Notes under the pieces: model-generated
The model's database searches: none
What the model saw: only the letters and a program-made list of their open reading frames with translations
Told to the model about the DNA's origin: nothing
Made by a program: the position numbers and the translations under genes
Assembly (NCBI RefSeq): GCF_012274265.1
Contig: NZ_JAANYY010000004.1
Coordinates: 1 to 64,000, forward strand
Direction of reading: 5' to 3'
From: Sphingopyxis microcysteis
GTDB lineage: Bacteria; Pseudomonadota; Alphaproteobacteria; Sphingomonadales; Sphingomonadaceae
Length of the DNA stretch: 64,000 nucleotides
Shown: positions 49,039-56,527 of the stretch, piece by piece
Numbering within the stretch: the first letter of the stretch is position 1
Layout of the letters: the number at the start of each line of letters is the position of its first letter

Positions 49039-49941
49039 CTATTTGGCCGCGGGCGCCATGAAGTCGTGGACGAATTCGCCCGGGGTGCGGCTGTCGTAAA
49101 CCCGCTGGAGGGTGCAGGCCTGACCGCGCTTCTTGCAATTCGCCTGCGCCGCCTGCGCGGCGCGCTTGGCATTGGATTCGACGGTGGCGCTCTGGTCGCC
49201 GGTGCCGAGGCGGTAGGTCTGGATCACGCCGTTGCCGACAAAGGTCAGGATTGCGCAGCGTTGCCGGGTCGCCTTGGTACAGGCATCGAGCGCCAGACGT
49301 TCGGCGGCGGCGGCGTCGCGCTGGCCGCTGGCGATATAGAGGCGGCTGTCGAAGCCTTCGGTCCCCTCGACCCAGGCGCCGACCGCATAGAGTTTGCGCG
49401 CCGTGGGTTTGGGCAGATGGCGGTTCTTGCTCGACGAATAGGTGCCGAGCACCTCGCACGGCAGCAGCTGTTTGGCGCTGCAATCGGCGAGCGCCTTTTT
49501 GCTGCGAACGCCGCCATCGCCATGCCATCCCGACCACAGCGCGCCGCTGCGGTCGCGGAAGATCCGCATCGACGAATTATGCCATTCGCCGATCGAGGTG
49601 CAGCCGCCGCCCATCGCCTGATTGCATGCGGCGAGCGCGGTGCGTTCGGCGGTGTTGGGGCCGTCGTAGCTGCCCTCCATCCACACATCATCGGCGTCGG
49701 GGTGCCAGGCGATCGAGCCGTAGCGGTAATAGACCTCGTCGCCACCGCCTCCCCCGCCGCCCTGGGCGCGATCGCAGATCGGAACCGCGGCGACGCCGTG
49801 GCTGCCGCCCGACACCCCGACCTGGACTTCGCCCGGACCCGGACCGCCGGGGCAGGGATAGGCGGCGTGCGCCGCTTGCGGTTGCACGAACAGCGCAAGG
49901 GCGAGGGCGGCAAACAGGCCGAGAGCTAGGCGCAGGATCAT
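49039..49941 (-). CDS. secreted DUF4189 protein, copy 3
   Basis: The protein has 300 residues: signal peptide (LALGLFAALALALFVQPQAA), then AYPCPGGPGPGEVQVG, a short glycine-rich linker (QGGGGGGDEVYYRYG), two DUF4189 modules (CTSIGEWHNSSM; GAWVEGTEGFDSRLYIASGQ) and a conserved end (YDSRTPGEFVHDF). It is separated from copies 1 and 2 by the lipoprotein, cupin and diiron genes. The 237-base gap to the diiron gene (48802-49038) holds that gene's promoter region and nothing else recognisable. Confidence 0.85.
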   Translation of the reverse strand: MILRLALGLFAALALALFVQPQAAHAAYPCPGGPGPGEVQVGVSGGSHGVAAVPICDRAQGGGGGGGDEVYYRYGSIAWHPDADDVWMEGSYDGPNTAERTALAACNQAMGGGCTSIGEWHNSSMRIFRDRSGALWSGWHGDGGVRSKKALADCSAKQLLPCEVLGTYSSSKNRHLPKPTARKLYAVGAWVEGTEGFDSRLYIASGQRDAAAAERLALDACTKATRQRCAILTFVGNGVIQTYRLGTGDQSATVESNAKRAAQAAQANCKKRGQACTLQRVYDSRTPGEFVHDFMAPAAK

Positions 49942-50093
49942 CGCGCCATCATATCAGCGGTCGCGGCCAGGTTACAATGCGCCGGTGTACCAGTGCTGCG
50001 CCGGGCGCGCGCGATGGGGCTATCGTCGTCGGCGCATTTCGATCAGAAGGGGCTGGGTCGACAGGGTGATGGCGGGCGCGGCGGAGGAAGGCG

Positions 50094-50543
50094 ATGGCGA
50101 TGAAATCGGGATTGGCAGCCGGTCTGGCGCTGCTTCTGATCGCCGCAAGCCCGGCGCCGCGGGTCGACGATCTTGGCTGGCTGGCCGGGCAATGGATCAG
50201 CGAGACGGGCGATCGCTGGACCGAGGAAAGCTGGACCGGCCCACGCGGCGGAGTGATGCTGGGGCACAGTAGATCGGGGCGCGGCGATGCCTTGCGCGAA
50301 TTCGAATTTCTGCGCATCGCGCCCGGCGCCGACGGCACGCCGGCCTATGTGGCGCAGCCGCAGGGCGGGGCGCCGGTGTCGTTCGCGCTGGTGCGGCGCG
50401 ATGCGGCGAGCGCGACCTTTGAAAATGCAGCGCATGATTATCCGCAGCGGATCCATTATGCCCGCGACGGCGACACGCTGACCGCGACGATTTCAGCGAT
50501 CGACGGGTCGAAACCGCGACGCTGGACCTATCGGCGGCGCTGA
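50094..50543 (+). CDS. DUF6265-like small exported protein
   Basis: The protein has 149 residues. The start ATG 50094 follows GGAGGA (50083-50088). A short signal peptide (GLAAGLALLLIAASPAP) precedes a domain with DDLGWLAGQWISE near its start, ENAAHDYPQRIHY later and repeated short strands, fitting the lipocalin-like DUF6265 group. The function is unknown. It is 15 bases from the WYL regulator and may share its transcript. Confidence 0.75.
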   Translation: MAMKSGLAAGLALLLIAASPAPRVDDLGWLAGQWISETGDRWTEESWTGPRGGVMLGHSRSGRGDALREFEFLRIAPGADGTPAYVAQPQGGAPVSFALVRRDAASATFENAAHDYPQRIHYARDGDTLTATISAIDGSKPRRWTYRRR

Positions 50544-50558
50544 CGGGCGACGGGCATC

Positions 50559-51254
50559 ATGGCGGACAAGACGGGGCGGCTTTTTGCGATCATCGACGGC
50601 CTGCGCCGCCGCCGCCGGCCGGTGACCGCCGAGATACTGGCCGACGAGCAGGGCGTGTCGGTGCGCACGCTGTACCGCGACATCCAGGCGCTGATCGCAC
50701 TCGGCGCCCCGATCGAGGGCGAGGCTGGGGTGGGCTATGTGCTGCGCCCGGGATTTTTCCTGCCGCCGCTGATGTTCACCGCCGATGAGCTGGAGGCGCT
50801 CGTGCTGGGCGCGCGCTGGGTCGAGGGGCGGCAGGACGGCAGCCTGTCGCGCGCCGCGGGGCTGGCGCTGGCGAAGATCGCGGCGGCGAGCCCCGATGCG
50901 CTGAAGCAGCGCATCGACGAGGCGGGGCTGTGGCCGGTGAGCAGCCGCTGGCGCGAGACCGACGCACCGTTGCTCGCCACGGTGCGCGAGGCGATGCGCG
51001 CCGAAAAGACGCTGCACATCGCCTATGCCGATGAAAGCGGCGCGGCCACCGAACGCGCGATCTGGCCCGCGGCGCTCGCCTATTTCGAGGACAAGCAGGT
51101 GATCGCCGCCTGGTGCCTGCTGCGCGAGGATTTCCGGAGTTTCCGGATCGACCGGGTGACCGCGGCGCGGATCGGCAGCGAAGGTTTCGGTAGGCGGCGC
51201 GCGGTGCTGATGGCCGACTGGTGGCGGCAGAATGGGGTGGAGGCGGCCTCCTGA
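50559..51254 (+). CDS. YafY-type transcriptional regulator (HTH + WYL domain)
   Basis: The protein has 231 residues. An N-terminal winged helix (VTAEILADEQGVSVRTLYRD) is followed by a WYL domain (AEKTLHIAYADESGAATERA, PAALAYFEDKQVIAAWC, ending with FRSFRIDRVTA). WYL proteins sense nucleic-acid or nucleotide ligands and control stress, phage-defence or metabolic genes. The next gene, a GFA-family protein 79 bases downstream, is its frequent partner in proteobacteria. Confidence 0.9.
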   Translation: MADKTGRLFAIIDGLRRRRRPVTAEILADEQGVSVRTLYRDIQALIALGAPIEGEAGVGYVLRPGFFLPPLMFTADELEALVLGARWVEGRQDGSLSRAAGLALAKIAAASPDALKQRIDEAGLWPVSSRWRETDAPLLATVREAMRAEKTLHIAYADESGAATERAIWPAALAYFEDKQVIAAWCLLREDFRSFRIDRVTAARIGSEGFGRRRAVLMADWWRQNGVEAAS

Positions 51255-51333
51255 CAATTTCTGTCAGGGGGATGCGCTAAGGATCTTCGGGTGAAAGGCG
51301 CCGGCGGACGGCGCGTCAGACCGGAGAAGACCG

Positions 51334-51738
51334 ATGCTCAAAACCCACCATGGTTCGTGCCACTGCGGCGCCGTCAAATTCGAAGCCGACATCGACCTCG
51401 ATGCCGGGACCGGCAAATGCAACTGTTCGATCTGCACCAAGAAGCGCGGCTGGAGCGCGCAGATCAAGCCCGAGGCGTTTCGCCTGCTGACCGATCCGGC
51501 GGCGCTTTCCGACTATCAGTTCGGATCGGCGAGCGTGCATCACCTGTTCTGCAAGACGTGCGGGGTTTCGCCCTATGGCCATGGCTATGTCGAGGAGATC
51601 GGCGGCGCCTATGTGTCGGTCGCGATCGCGTGCCTCGACGATCTGGATCATGCCGCGATGGCGGCGCTGCCGGTGCAGCATATGGACGGCGCAGGGAATA
51701 ATTGGTGGAATGCGCCGGAGGTGACGGGGCATATGTGA
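51334..51738 (+). CDS. GFA (glutathione-dependent formaldehyde-activating) family protein
   Basis: This is a zinc protein of 134 residues. Cysteines for both zinc sites are present: GSCHCGAVKF (8-17), CNCSICTKKRG (about 31-41) and FCKTCGVSPYG (about 73-82). Family members include formaldehyde-glutathione adduct enzymes, but most are of unknown function, and CENP-V is related. Its association with the preceding WYL regulator is common. Confidence 0.9.
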   Translation: MLKTHHGSCHCGAVKFEADIDLDAGTGKCNCSICTKKRGWSAQIKPEAFRLLTDPAALSDYQFGSASVHHLFCKTCGVSPYGHGYVEEIGGAYVSVAIACLDDLDHAAMAALPVQHMDGAGNNWWNAPEVTGHM

Positions 51739-51774
51739 CGGGGGTGTTTGCTGCGAGAAATGGCCCGGATTATT

Positions 51775-51865
51775 CGTCACGCCGGACTTGATCCGGCGTC
51801 CATAACCCCGTGCACTGCCTTTTGGTGCGAGGGCGGATGGATCCCGGATCAAGTCCGGGATGACG
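51775..51865. repeat. REP-like palindrome, CGTCA-CCGGACTTGATCCGG family
   Basis: Inverted arms (CGTCACGCCGGACTTGATCC and GGATCAAGTCCGGGATGACG) surround a variable middle, between the convergent GFA and DMT genes. A related copy is at 63526-63597. Confidence 0.8.
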
Positions 51866-51900
51866 AAAGTATAGATCCGTGATCGCCGTCCAACCCGTCC

Positions 51901-52356
51901 TCAACCCGTCCGCCGCGCCAGCCACACCCCCGCGACCATCAGCGCGATGCCGGCGAGGCGTTTCGCGTCGAGCGGAAAGCGCATCGAACCGAACAGCGCG
52001 AAATGGTCGATCACCGCGGCGCTGGCGAGCTGGCCGACGAGGACGAAGAAGATCGCGTTGCCGACGCCGAATTTGGGGGCGATGAAGGTCACCGAAATCA
52101 CATAGAAAGCGACGAACAGCCCGCCGAAATAGAAATGCAGCGGGATGTCGGACGAAATGCGGATCTGGCCGAGCGTGCCGGTCGCCAGCGCGCCGGCGGC
52201 GGCGATCAGGAAGGCGAGGCCGAAGAGGATCGTCGATGCCGCCAGCGGGCTGCCGAGCCGCGCGCCGAGCCCGCCATTGAGCGCAGCGAGGATCGGGATG
52301 CCGATGCCGGTGAGCAGCATGACGATAGCAAAGGTGGGGGCGTTGCTGCTGGTCAT
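51901..52356 (-). CDS. DMT-family transporter (DUF606/YdcZ-like)
   Basis: This is an inner-membrane protein of 151 residues with about five hydrophobic helices, the half-size form of the drug/metabolite transporter superfamily; family members act as pairs. The segments ALNGGLGARLGSPLAAS, FGGLFVAFYVISVTFIAPKF and AGIALMVAGVWLARR are typical. The start ATG 52356 overlaps the tautomerase stop by four bases; it is the last gene of the operon. Confidence 0.85.
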   Translation of the reverse strand: MTSSNAPTFAIVMLLTGIGIPILAALNGGLGARLGSPLAASTILFGLAFLIAAAGALATGTLGQIRISSDIPLHFYFGGLFVAFYVISVTFIAPKFGVGNAIFFVLVGQLASAAVIDHFALFGSMRFPLDAKRLAGIALMVAGVWLARRTG

Positions 52357-52574
52357 TGCGGGGGCGCCTTGGCCGCCTGCGCGGCGCGAAATTCGGCGAC
52401 CGGCAGGCCGCCGATGCCCCAATTGTCGAGATCGACCTCGTCGATGGTGATGACGGTGGTCGCGGGGTTCTTGCCCAGGACGCGCTGGAGCAATTCGGTG
52501 ACCCCGCCGATCAGTTCGGCCTTTTGTTCGGGCGTCGCGCCCTCGCGGGTAATCTTGATGTTCACATAGGGCAT
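52353..52574 (-). CDS. 4-oxalocrotonate tautomerase family protein
   Basis: The protein has 73 residues from ATG 52574. The catalytic proline is immediately after the initiator (MPYVNIKITREG), as required for the amino-terminal base of this family. The later residues KAELIGGVTELLQRVLGKNP and IDEVDLDNWGIGGLPV match the 4-OT/YwhB type. It probably isomerises an enol acid in aromatic or related degradation; the exact substrate is unknown. It overlaps the GST gene by one base and the DMT gene by four. Confidence 0.9.
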   Translation of the reverse strand: MPYVNIKITREGATPEQKAELIGGVTELLQRVLGKNPATTVITIDEVDLDNWGIGGLPVAEFRAAQAAKAPPQ

Positions 52575-53194
52575 CAGGTCGCTCCCTGGTTCGATGTTGG
52601 CGCGGGCCAGCCCGGCATCGCGGGAAAGCCCGGCAGCGCGGCGATCCGGTTCGTCCATTCGCCGATTGCCGGCCAGTCGGCAAGGTGGATACCGGCTTCG
52701 GCGATCAGCGCCAGATAGGGGCTGGCGGCAAGGTCGGCGATGGTCAGCCGGTCGCCGACCAGCCAGCGGTGCGCCGCCAGATGTGCCTCGATGACGGGGA
52801 GGAAGCGCCCGGTGACCGCCTGTGCATGCTCCTCGGCGATCGGCGTACCGAACTGGCGCGCGAGCCGGAGCGTCGCGGGGCCATTGGCGATTTCATTGGC
52901 GGCGTGTGACAGCCAGAGCGCGATTTCGCCGCGTTCTTCAGGGGTGCGGCCGTCCCAGTCGCCGGGGCGGTGGCGCGCCGCGAGATAGGCGAGGATCGCC
53001 TGGCTGTCGCGCAGCGTGCGATCACCTTCGACATAGACGGGAATCTGGCGCATCGGATTGATCGCGGCAAAGGCGGCGGACTGGCGCGCCGCGGCGTCGG
53101 TCAGCTGCTCCTCCCATGACAGGCCGAGGAAGGCGAGCGCCAACCGGACCTTGTGGGCGTTGCCCGAGCGCGGGGTGGCGTAGAGCATGATCAT
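52574..53194 (-). CDS. glutathione S-transferase family protein
   Basis: This is a cytoplasmic GST of 206 residues. The thioredoxin-like N-terminal domain has MLYATPRSGNAHKVRLALAF (glutathione-site region), the cis-proline segment MRQIPVYVEG and the following LRDSQAILAYLA. The helical C-terminal domain has the hydrophobic core motif LVGDRLTIADLAASPYL. The start ATG 53194 overlaps the PNPOx-like stop by four bases; two residues later a second ATG is possible. Confidence 0.9.
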   Translation of the reverse strand: MIMLYATPRSGNAHKVRLALAFLGLSWEEQLTDAAARQSAAFAAINPMRQIPVYVEGDRTLRDSQAILAYLAARHRPGDWDGRTPEERGEIALWLSHAANEIANGPATLRLARQFGTPIAEEHAQAVTGRFLPVIEAHLAAHRWLVGDRLTIADLAASPYLALIAEAGIHLADWPAIGEWTNRIAALPGFPAMPGWPAPTSNQGAT

Positions 53195-53823
53195 CGGCGG
53201 TCTCCGGACAGGCGGGCGTGGAGCGCGGCGTTTTCGGCGCGCAGTTGACCCAGTTCTGCGGCCATCGGCTGGATCGCGGCGGAAATTTCGGCCTCGGTGA
53301 AGCGCGGGGTGATATGCTGCGAGCAATTCCACTCCCACCCGAGCACGTCGATCAGAAAGGCGCGCTCGGGCGTCGCACGATACCCCTCGGGCATCAGCGA
53401 GGTCACCAATGCGGGATCGTCGGCGAGTTCGACGCTGTGCGCGTGGCCGACGAGTTTCAGCCGGTCCTTGTTCGGATAATCCATCAGGAACAGCGAGACG
53501 CGGTCGTTGGCCGCAAGGTTTGCGGTGCTGATATATTGCCGGTTGCCGCGATAATCGGCGAAGCCGATGCGGTTGCCTTCGATGTGGCGCAGGAAGCCCG
53601 CCGGGCCGCCGCGGTGCTGCATATAGGGCCAGCCATGCGCGGTGACGCTGGCCATGTAGAAACTGTCGCGCAGCGCGATGTAATCCAGTTCCTTCGCGGT
53701 CAGCGCGTCGGGGGTGCCGTCGGCGCCCGCGTCCATCTTCAGATAGGAGGCGCGCGAGCCATGGCGTTCCTGGAGCGCCTTGACCGCGTCGCTGAACAGG
53801 GTGTGCCGGTAATTGCGGGCCAT
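53191..53823 (-). CDS. pyridoxamine-5'-phosphate-oxidase-like flavin-binding protein
   Basis: The protein has 210 residues from ATG 53823 (MARNYRHTLF). It shows the split-barrel flavoprotein pattern: IALRDSFYMASVTAHGWPYM, QHRGGPAGFLRHIEGNRIGF, RQYISTANLAANDRVSLFLM and KLVGHAHSVE. Family members bind FMN or F420 and reduce small molecules or act as general stress proteins. The C terminus ends in a short coiled-coil-like helix. It is the first gene of the overlapping operon with GST, tautomerase and DMT; the LysR gene is divergent, so it is the likely regulator. Confidence 0.85.
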   Translation of the reverse strand: MARNYRHTLFSDAVKALQERHGSRASYLKMDAGADGTPDALTAKELDYIALRDSFYMASVTAHGWPYMQHRGGPAGFLRHIEGNRIGFADYRGNRQYISTANLAANDRVSLFLMDYPNKDRLKLVGHAHSVELADDPALVTSLMPEGYRATPERAFLIDVLGWEWNCSQHITPRFTEAEISAAIQPMAAELGQLRAENAALHARLSGDRR

Positions 53824-53940
53824 CGACTGATCCTTCGCAAAAGGGGGCGAACGAAGCCCGAGAGGGGACAGCTTCGTTCGCCGCACCCGATTTAGATCGT
53901 TGCAATGGATGCGATAACGGGCAAATATTGAACGACTCTG

Positions 53941-53955
53941 TTCCGAAAAGTGGAA
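53941..53955. promoter_or_regulatory. candidate LysR-type binding site
   Basis: TTCC-GAAAAGT-GGAA is a dyad just before the LysR start, in the 138-base divergent gap. A second dyad ATCG-N12-CGAT lies nearby at about 53895-53914. Either could be the regulator's site; assignment is inference. Confidence 0.35.
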
Positions 53956-53961
53956 TAATCA

Positions 53962-54852
53962 ATGGACCGATTGCTGACGCTGGAAATGTTCGTCGCGGTC
54001 GCGAGCGAGGGCGGGTTCGCCGCCGCCGCGCGCAAGCTGGGCAGCTCGCCGCCCGCGGTGACGCGCGGGATCGCGGCGCTCGAGGCGCGGCTGGGGACGC
54101 TCTTGTTCCACCGTTCGACGCGCGCCGTCGCGCTGACCGACGAAGGCACGGCGTTTCTGGAACAGGCGCGGCGCATCCTCGCTGACCTTGCCGGGGCCGA
54201 ACGCGAGCTGCGCGGCGCGGCAGCGCAGCCGCGCGGCCAGCTGCATGTGACCGCGCCGGTGATGTTCGGGCGGCTGCACGTCCTGCCCGTCGTCGGCAAG
54301 CTGATGGCCGAGCACCGCGAGCTGATGGTGCGGATGATGCTGATCGACCGCAATGTGCGGATCGTCGAGGAGGGGATCGACGTTGCGGTGCGGATCGGCG
54401 CGCTCGCCGATTCGGGATTGAAAGCGGTGCGGATCGGCTGGGTGCGCCAGATGCTGGTGGCGAGCCCTGCCTATCTGGCGCGGCGCGGCGCGCCGCAGGC
54501 GATGGCCGACCTGGCGCAGCATGACCTGATCGGGACGATGGGGCCGCGTGCGGCGGGCGAATGGCAGCTGGCGCGCGGCAAATGGCGGCTAGACCCGCGC
54601 CCGCGACTGGTGCTCAACACCGTCGATGGCGCGCTGGCGGCGGCCGAGGCGGGATTGGGGATCGCCAATCTGCTGAGCTACCAGCTGGCCGATGCGCTGG
54701 CGGCGGGGCGGCTGATCGCGCTGCTCGCCGACGAACAGCCGTCGGCGCTGCCCGTGCACCTGTTGTTCGAACCGTCGCGCGCGGCTTTGCCCGCGGTGCG
54801 GTCGTTCGTCGAGGCGATGAAGGAGCGGATGCCGGCAGCGGGTTTGGGGTGA
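53962..54852 (+). CDS. LysR-family transcriptional regulator
   Basis: The protein has 296 residues. The N-terminal winged helix has the LysR signature (LTLEMFVAVASEGGFAAAAR, SSPPAVTRGIAALEARLG, LFHRSTRAVALTDEG), and the C-terminal part is the periplasmic-binding-like effector domain (LHVTAPVMFGR, GIDVAVRIGAL). The subgroup with this effector domain often controls quinone, GST or redox genes. It is divergent from the PNPOx-like/GST operon, the expected target. Confidence 0.95.
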   Translation: MDRLLTLEMFVAVASEGGFAAAARKLGSSPPAVTRGIAALEARLGTLLFHRSTRAVALTDEGTAFLEQARRILADLAGAERELRGAAAQPRGQLHVTAPVMFGRLHVLPVVGKLMAEHRELMVRMMLIDRNVRIVEEGIDVAVRIGALADSGLKAVRIGWVRQMLVASPAYLARRGAPQAMADLAQHDLIGTMGPRAAGEWQLARGKWRLDPRPRLVLNTVDGALAAAEAGLGIANLLSYQLADALAAGRLIALLADEQPSALPVHLLFEPSRAALPAVRSFVEAMKERMPAAGLG

Positions 54853-54865
54853 GGCATATATCCTG

Positions 54866-55006
54866 ATCCTCCCTGTGGCGAAGCCATGGGGAGGGGGACC
54901 GTCCCCGCGAAAGCGGGGATGGTGGAGGGGCGCCGACGTCAGCGCAATAGCCCCTCCGCCAGCGCTTCGCGCTGTCACCTCCCCATGGCTTCGCCACCGG
55001 GAGGAT
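54866..55006. repeat. long REP-like palindrome, ATCCTCCC-GTGGCGAAGCC family
   Basis: The outer arms of about 28 bases (ATCCTCCCTGTGGCGAAGCC.. and ..GGCTTCGCCACCGGGAGGAT) are inverted, with further inner hairpins (GTCCCCGCGAAAGCGGGGAT; CGCCAGCGCTTCGCGC). It fills most of the gap between the convergent LysR and MipA genes and can serve as a terminator. Confidence 0.75.
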
Positions 55007-55022
55007 TAACGTCCGTCCTTCG

Positions 55023-56054
55023 TCAGAACTGATACGCCAGCCCGCCGCCGAACAGCCATTGATCGGCGCTGCCGACGTCCTTCACGATCGGCGAATCGGC
55101 GAGGCGCGAGAGGAGGCGGCCATATTGGGCGCCGCCGATCAGCACGAATCCTTTGCGCAGGTCGCCCGACAACGCATAGGCGCCCGCCATCCCGATCGTA
55201 TATTTGCCCGCGCCCGCCTTGGCGCTGGCGCCGGTATAGACCGGCAGGCCGCTCGCCGCGCTGCCCAGCGCGTCGACATCGTAATAATAGCGGCCAAAGC
55301 CCTTGCCGTAGAAATTGACCGACGCCGACACGCCGACAAAGGCGCGTTTCGACAGCGGGGTGCCATAATCGATCGTCGGCGATGCCGCCCAGCTGCCGTG
55401 GCGGCCCGAAATATCCTTCAATGCGACGATGCGCAGGCCGATCTGGTCATAGTCGCTGGTGATCACTCCGGTGTGGGTGACGCCGGTGAAAAAGCCCGCC
55501 TCGACCGCCAGCTTGCGCTTGCCGAGCGCCTCGACCTGCGGATCCTTGATGCTGCCGGTGCGGTCGGCGCGCAGGCTGATGATCGGGCCGAATTTGAAGT
55601 CGGTCTTTTGTCCGCGGCGATGGCGGATCAGGTCGACCTGAAGATTCGTGCCGCGGGTCGAGAAGGAATAGCCGTCATAACGACCGCGAACGTAAAAGGC
55701 GGGGAGCAGGCGGCGCTCGTCCGAGCCGTTATAGTCGGGCGAGCTCAATATGCCCCCGGCCACCGAAATATAGTTGCGCGACCATTTGCGTTCGCCGTCG
55801 TCATCGTCGTCGCGCGCCGCGGGGAGCAGGATGTCGTCGTCGATGTCGCTGACGTCCTGCAGATGGCGTGCCGGCTCGTCGGCGTCCGGGATCAGTCCGT
55901 CGGCCGGCGTTTCAACGGGTGCCGCGGGGACTGGCGCCTCTTCCGCCATCGCGGGTGCCGCAGCGCCGCCGCCGAGCGCCAGTGCAGCAAACAGCCGAAG
56001 CAGGGAAGCGATGCGAAGCGGGCGGGAGCGCGAAGTCAAAACGGGCATATTCAT
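55023..56054 (-). CDS. MipA/OmpV family outer-membrane protein
   Basis: This is a predicted outer-membrane beta barrel of 343 residues (start ATG 56054 or 56048; AGGA is better spaced for the latter). A signal peptide (LFAALALGGGAAAPAMA) is followed by an unusual acidic N-terminal segment (VSDIDDDILLPAARDDDDD), then barrel strands such as SVAGGILSSPDYNGSDERRL, GYSFSTRGTNLQVDL and a C-terminal FGGGLAYQF with the terminal Phe. MipA links murein synthases and hydrolases in E. coli; the wider family is structural or solute-related. The function here is unproven. Confidence 0.88.
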   Translation of the reverse strand: MNMPVLTSRSRPLRIASLLRLFAALALGGGAAAPAMAEEAPVPAAPVETPADGLIPDADEPARHLQDVSDIDDDILLPAARDDDDDGERKWSRNYISVAGGILSSPDYNGSDERRLLPAFYVRGRYDGYSFSTRGTNLQVDLIRHRRGQKTDFKFGPIISLRADRTGSIKDPQVEALGKRKLAVEAGFFTGVTHTGVITSDYDQIGLRIVALKDISGRHGSWAASPTIDYGTPLSKRAFVGVSASVNFYGKGFGRYYYDVDALGSAASGLPVYTGASAKAGAGKYTIGMAGAYALSGDLRKGFVLIGGAQYGRLLSRLADSPIVKDVGSADQWLFGGGLAYQF

Positions 56055-56247
56055 CCTATATTCTTGCCCCTCGTGCAGCGGGGTGTAGGTGAAGGTCCAG
56101 ATATTGCAAAGGCTTCGTCTTGCCCAAACAAGCTTTTGGCCGCATCGTGCTTTTCATGCATCACTACGGTCCTTCCGCTTGCCTATCGCGCCGCGTCGCC
56201 ATTGGTTCCCGGCAAAACGCGATCCCGTTTGTCCGACCGATGCTGTC

Positions 56248-56481
56248 ATGGCCATGAACCGCACCGGGCGGCTGATCGGCTATGCGCTGATGGCAATCGC
56301 TGCCGCACTCGCATTGGCAGAGCGGCGCGGGGCGATCGACAGCATCGGGCCGTTCCCGGTCGCAGCGGTCGCGCTGCTCGTCGGGATGATCGGGGTGATG
56401 CTGGTGTTCACCGACCTGATGGTGCGCGGGCTGTACGCGCAGGTCGATGCGGCGAAACGCGACGAGGGCGGGGAAGGGTAA
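56248..56481 (+). CDS. small two-helix membrane protein
   Basis: The protein has 77 residues from ATG 56248; the frame extends to 56089 without a membrane-protein character. Two hydrophobic helices ([17 protein letters not shown] and [19 protein letters not shown]) are separated by a short polar loop. The family is unknown. It ends 46 bases before the dxs start and may be co-transcribed with it. Confidence 0.6.
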   Translation: MAMNRTGRLIGYALMAIAAALALAERRGAIDSIGPFPVAAVALLVGMIGVMLVFTDLMVRGLYAQVDAAKRDEGGEG

Positions 56482-56527
56482 ATCCTTTTCGTTCGACAGT
56501 ATCGGCGGTTACCAGTATGACCGCCCG

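Noticed and set aside
46579-49990. ATTGTA motif upstream of DUF4189 copies 2 and 3 as a common promoter element
   Set aside because: Only six bases are shared and their distances to the start codons differ; too weak to call.
54866-55006. Possible CRISPR or tandem array
   Set aside because: The arms are inverted rather than direct repeats, occur once, and have no regular spacers.
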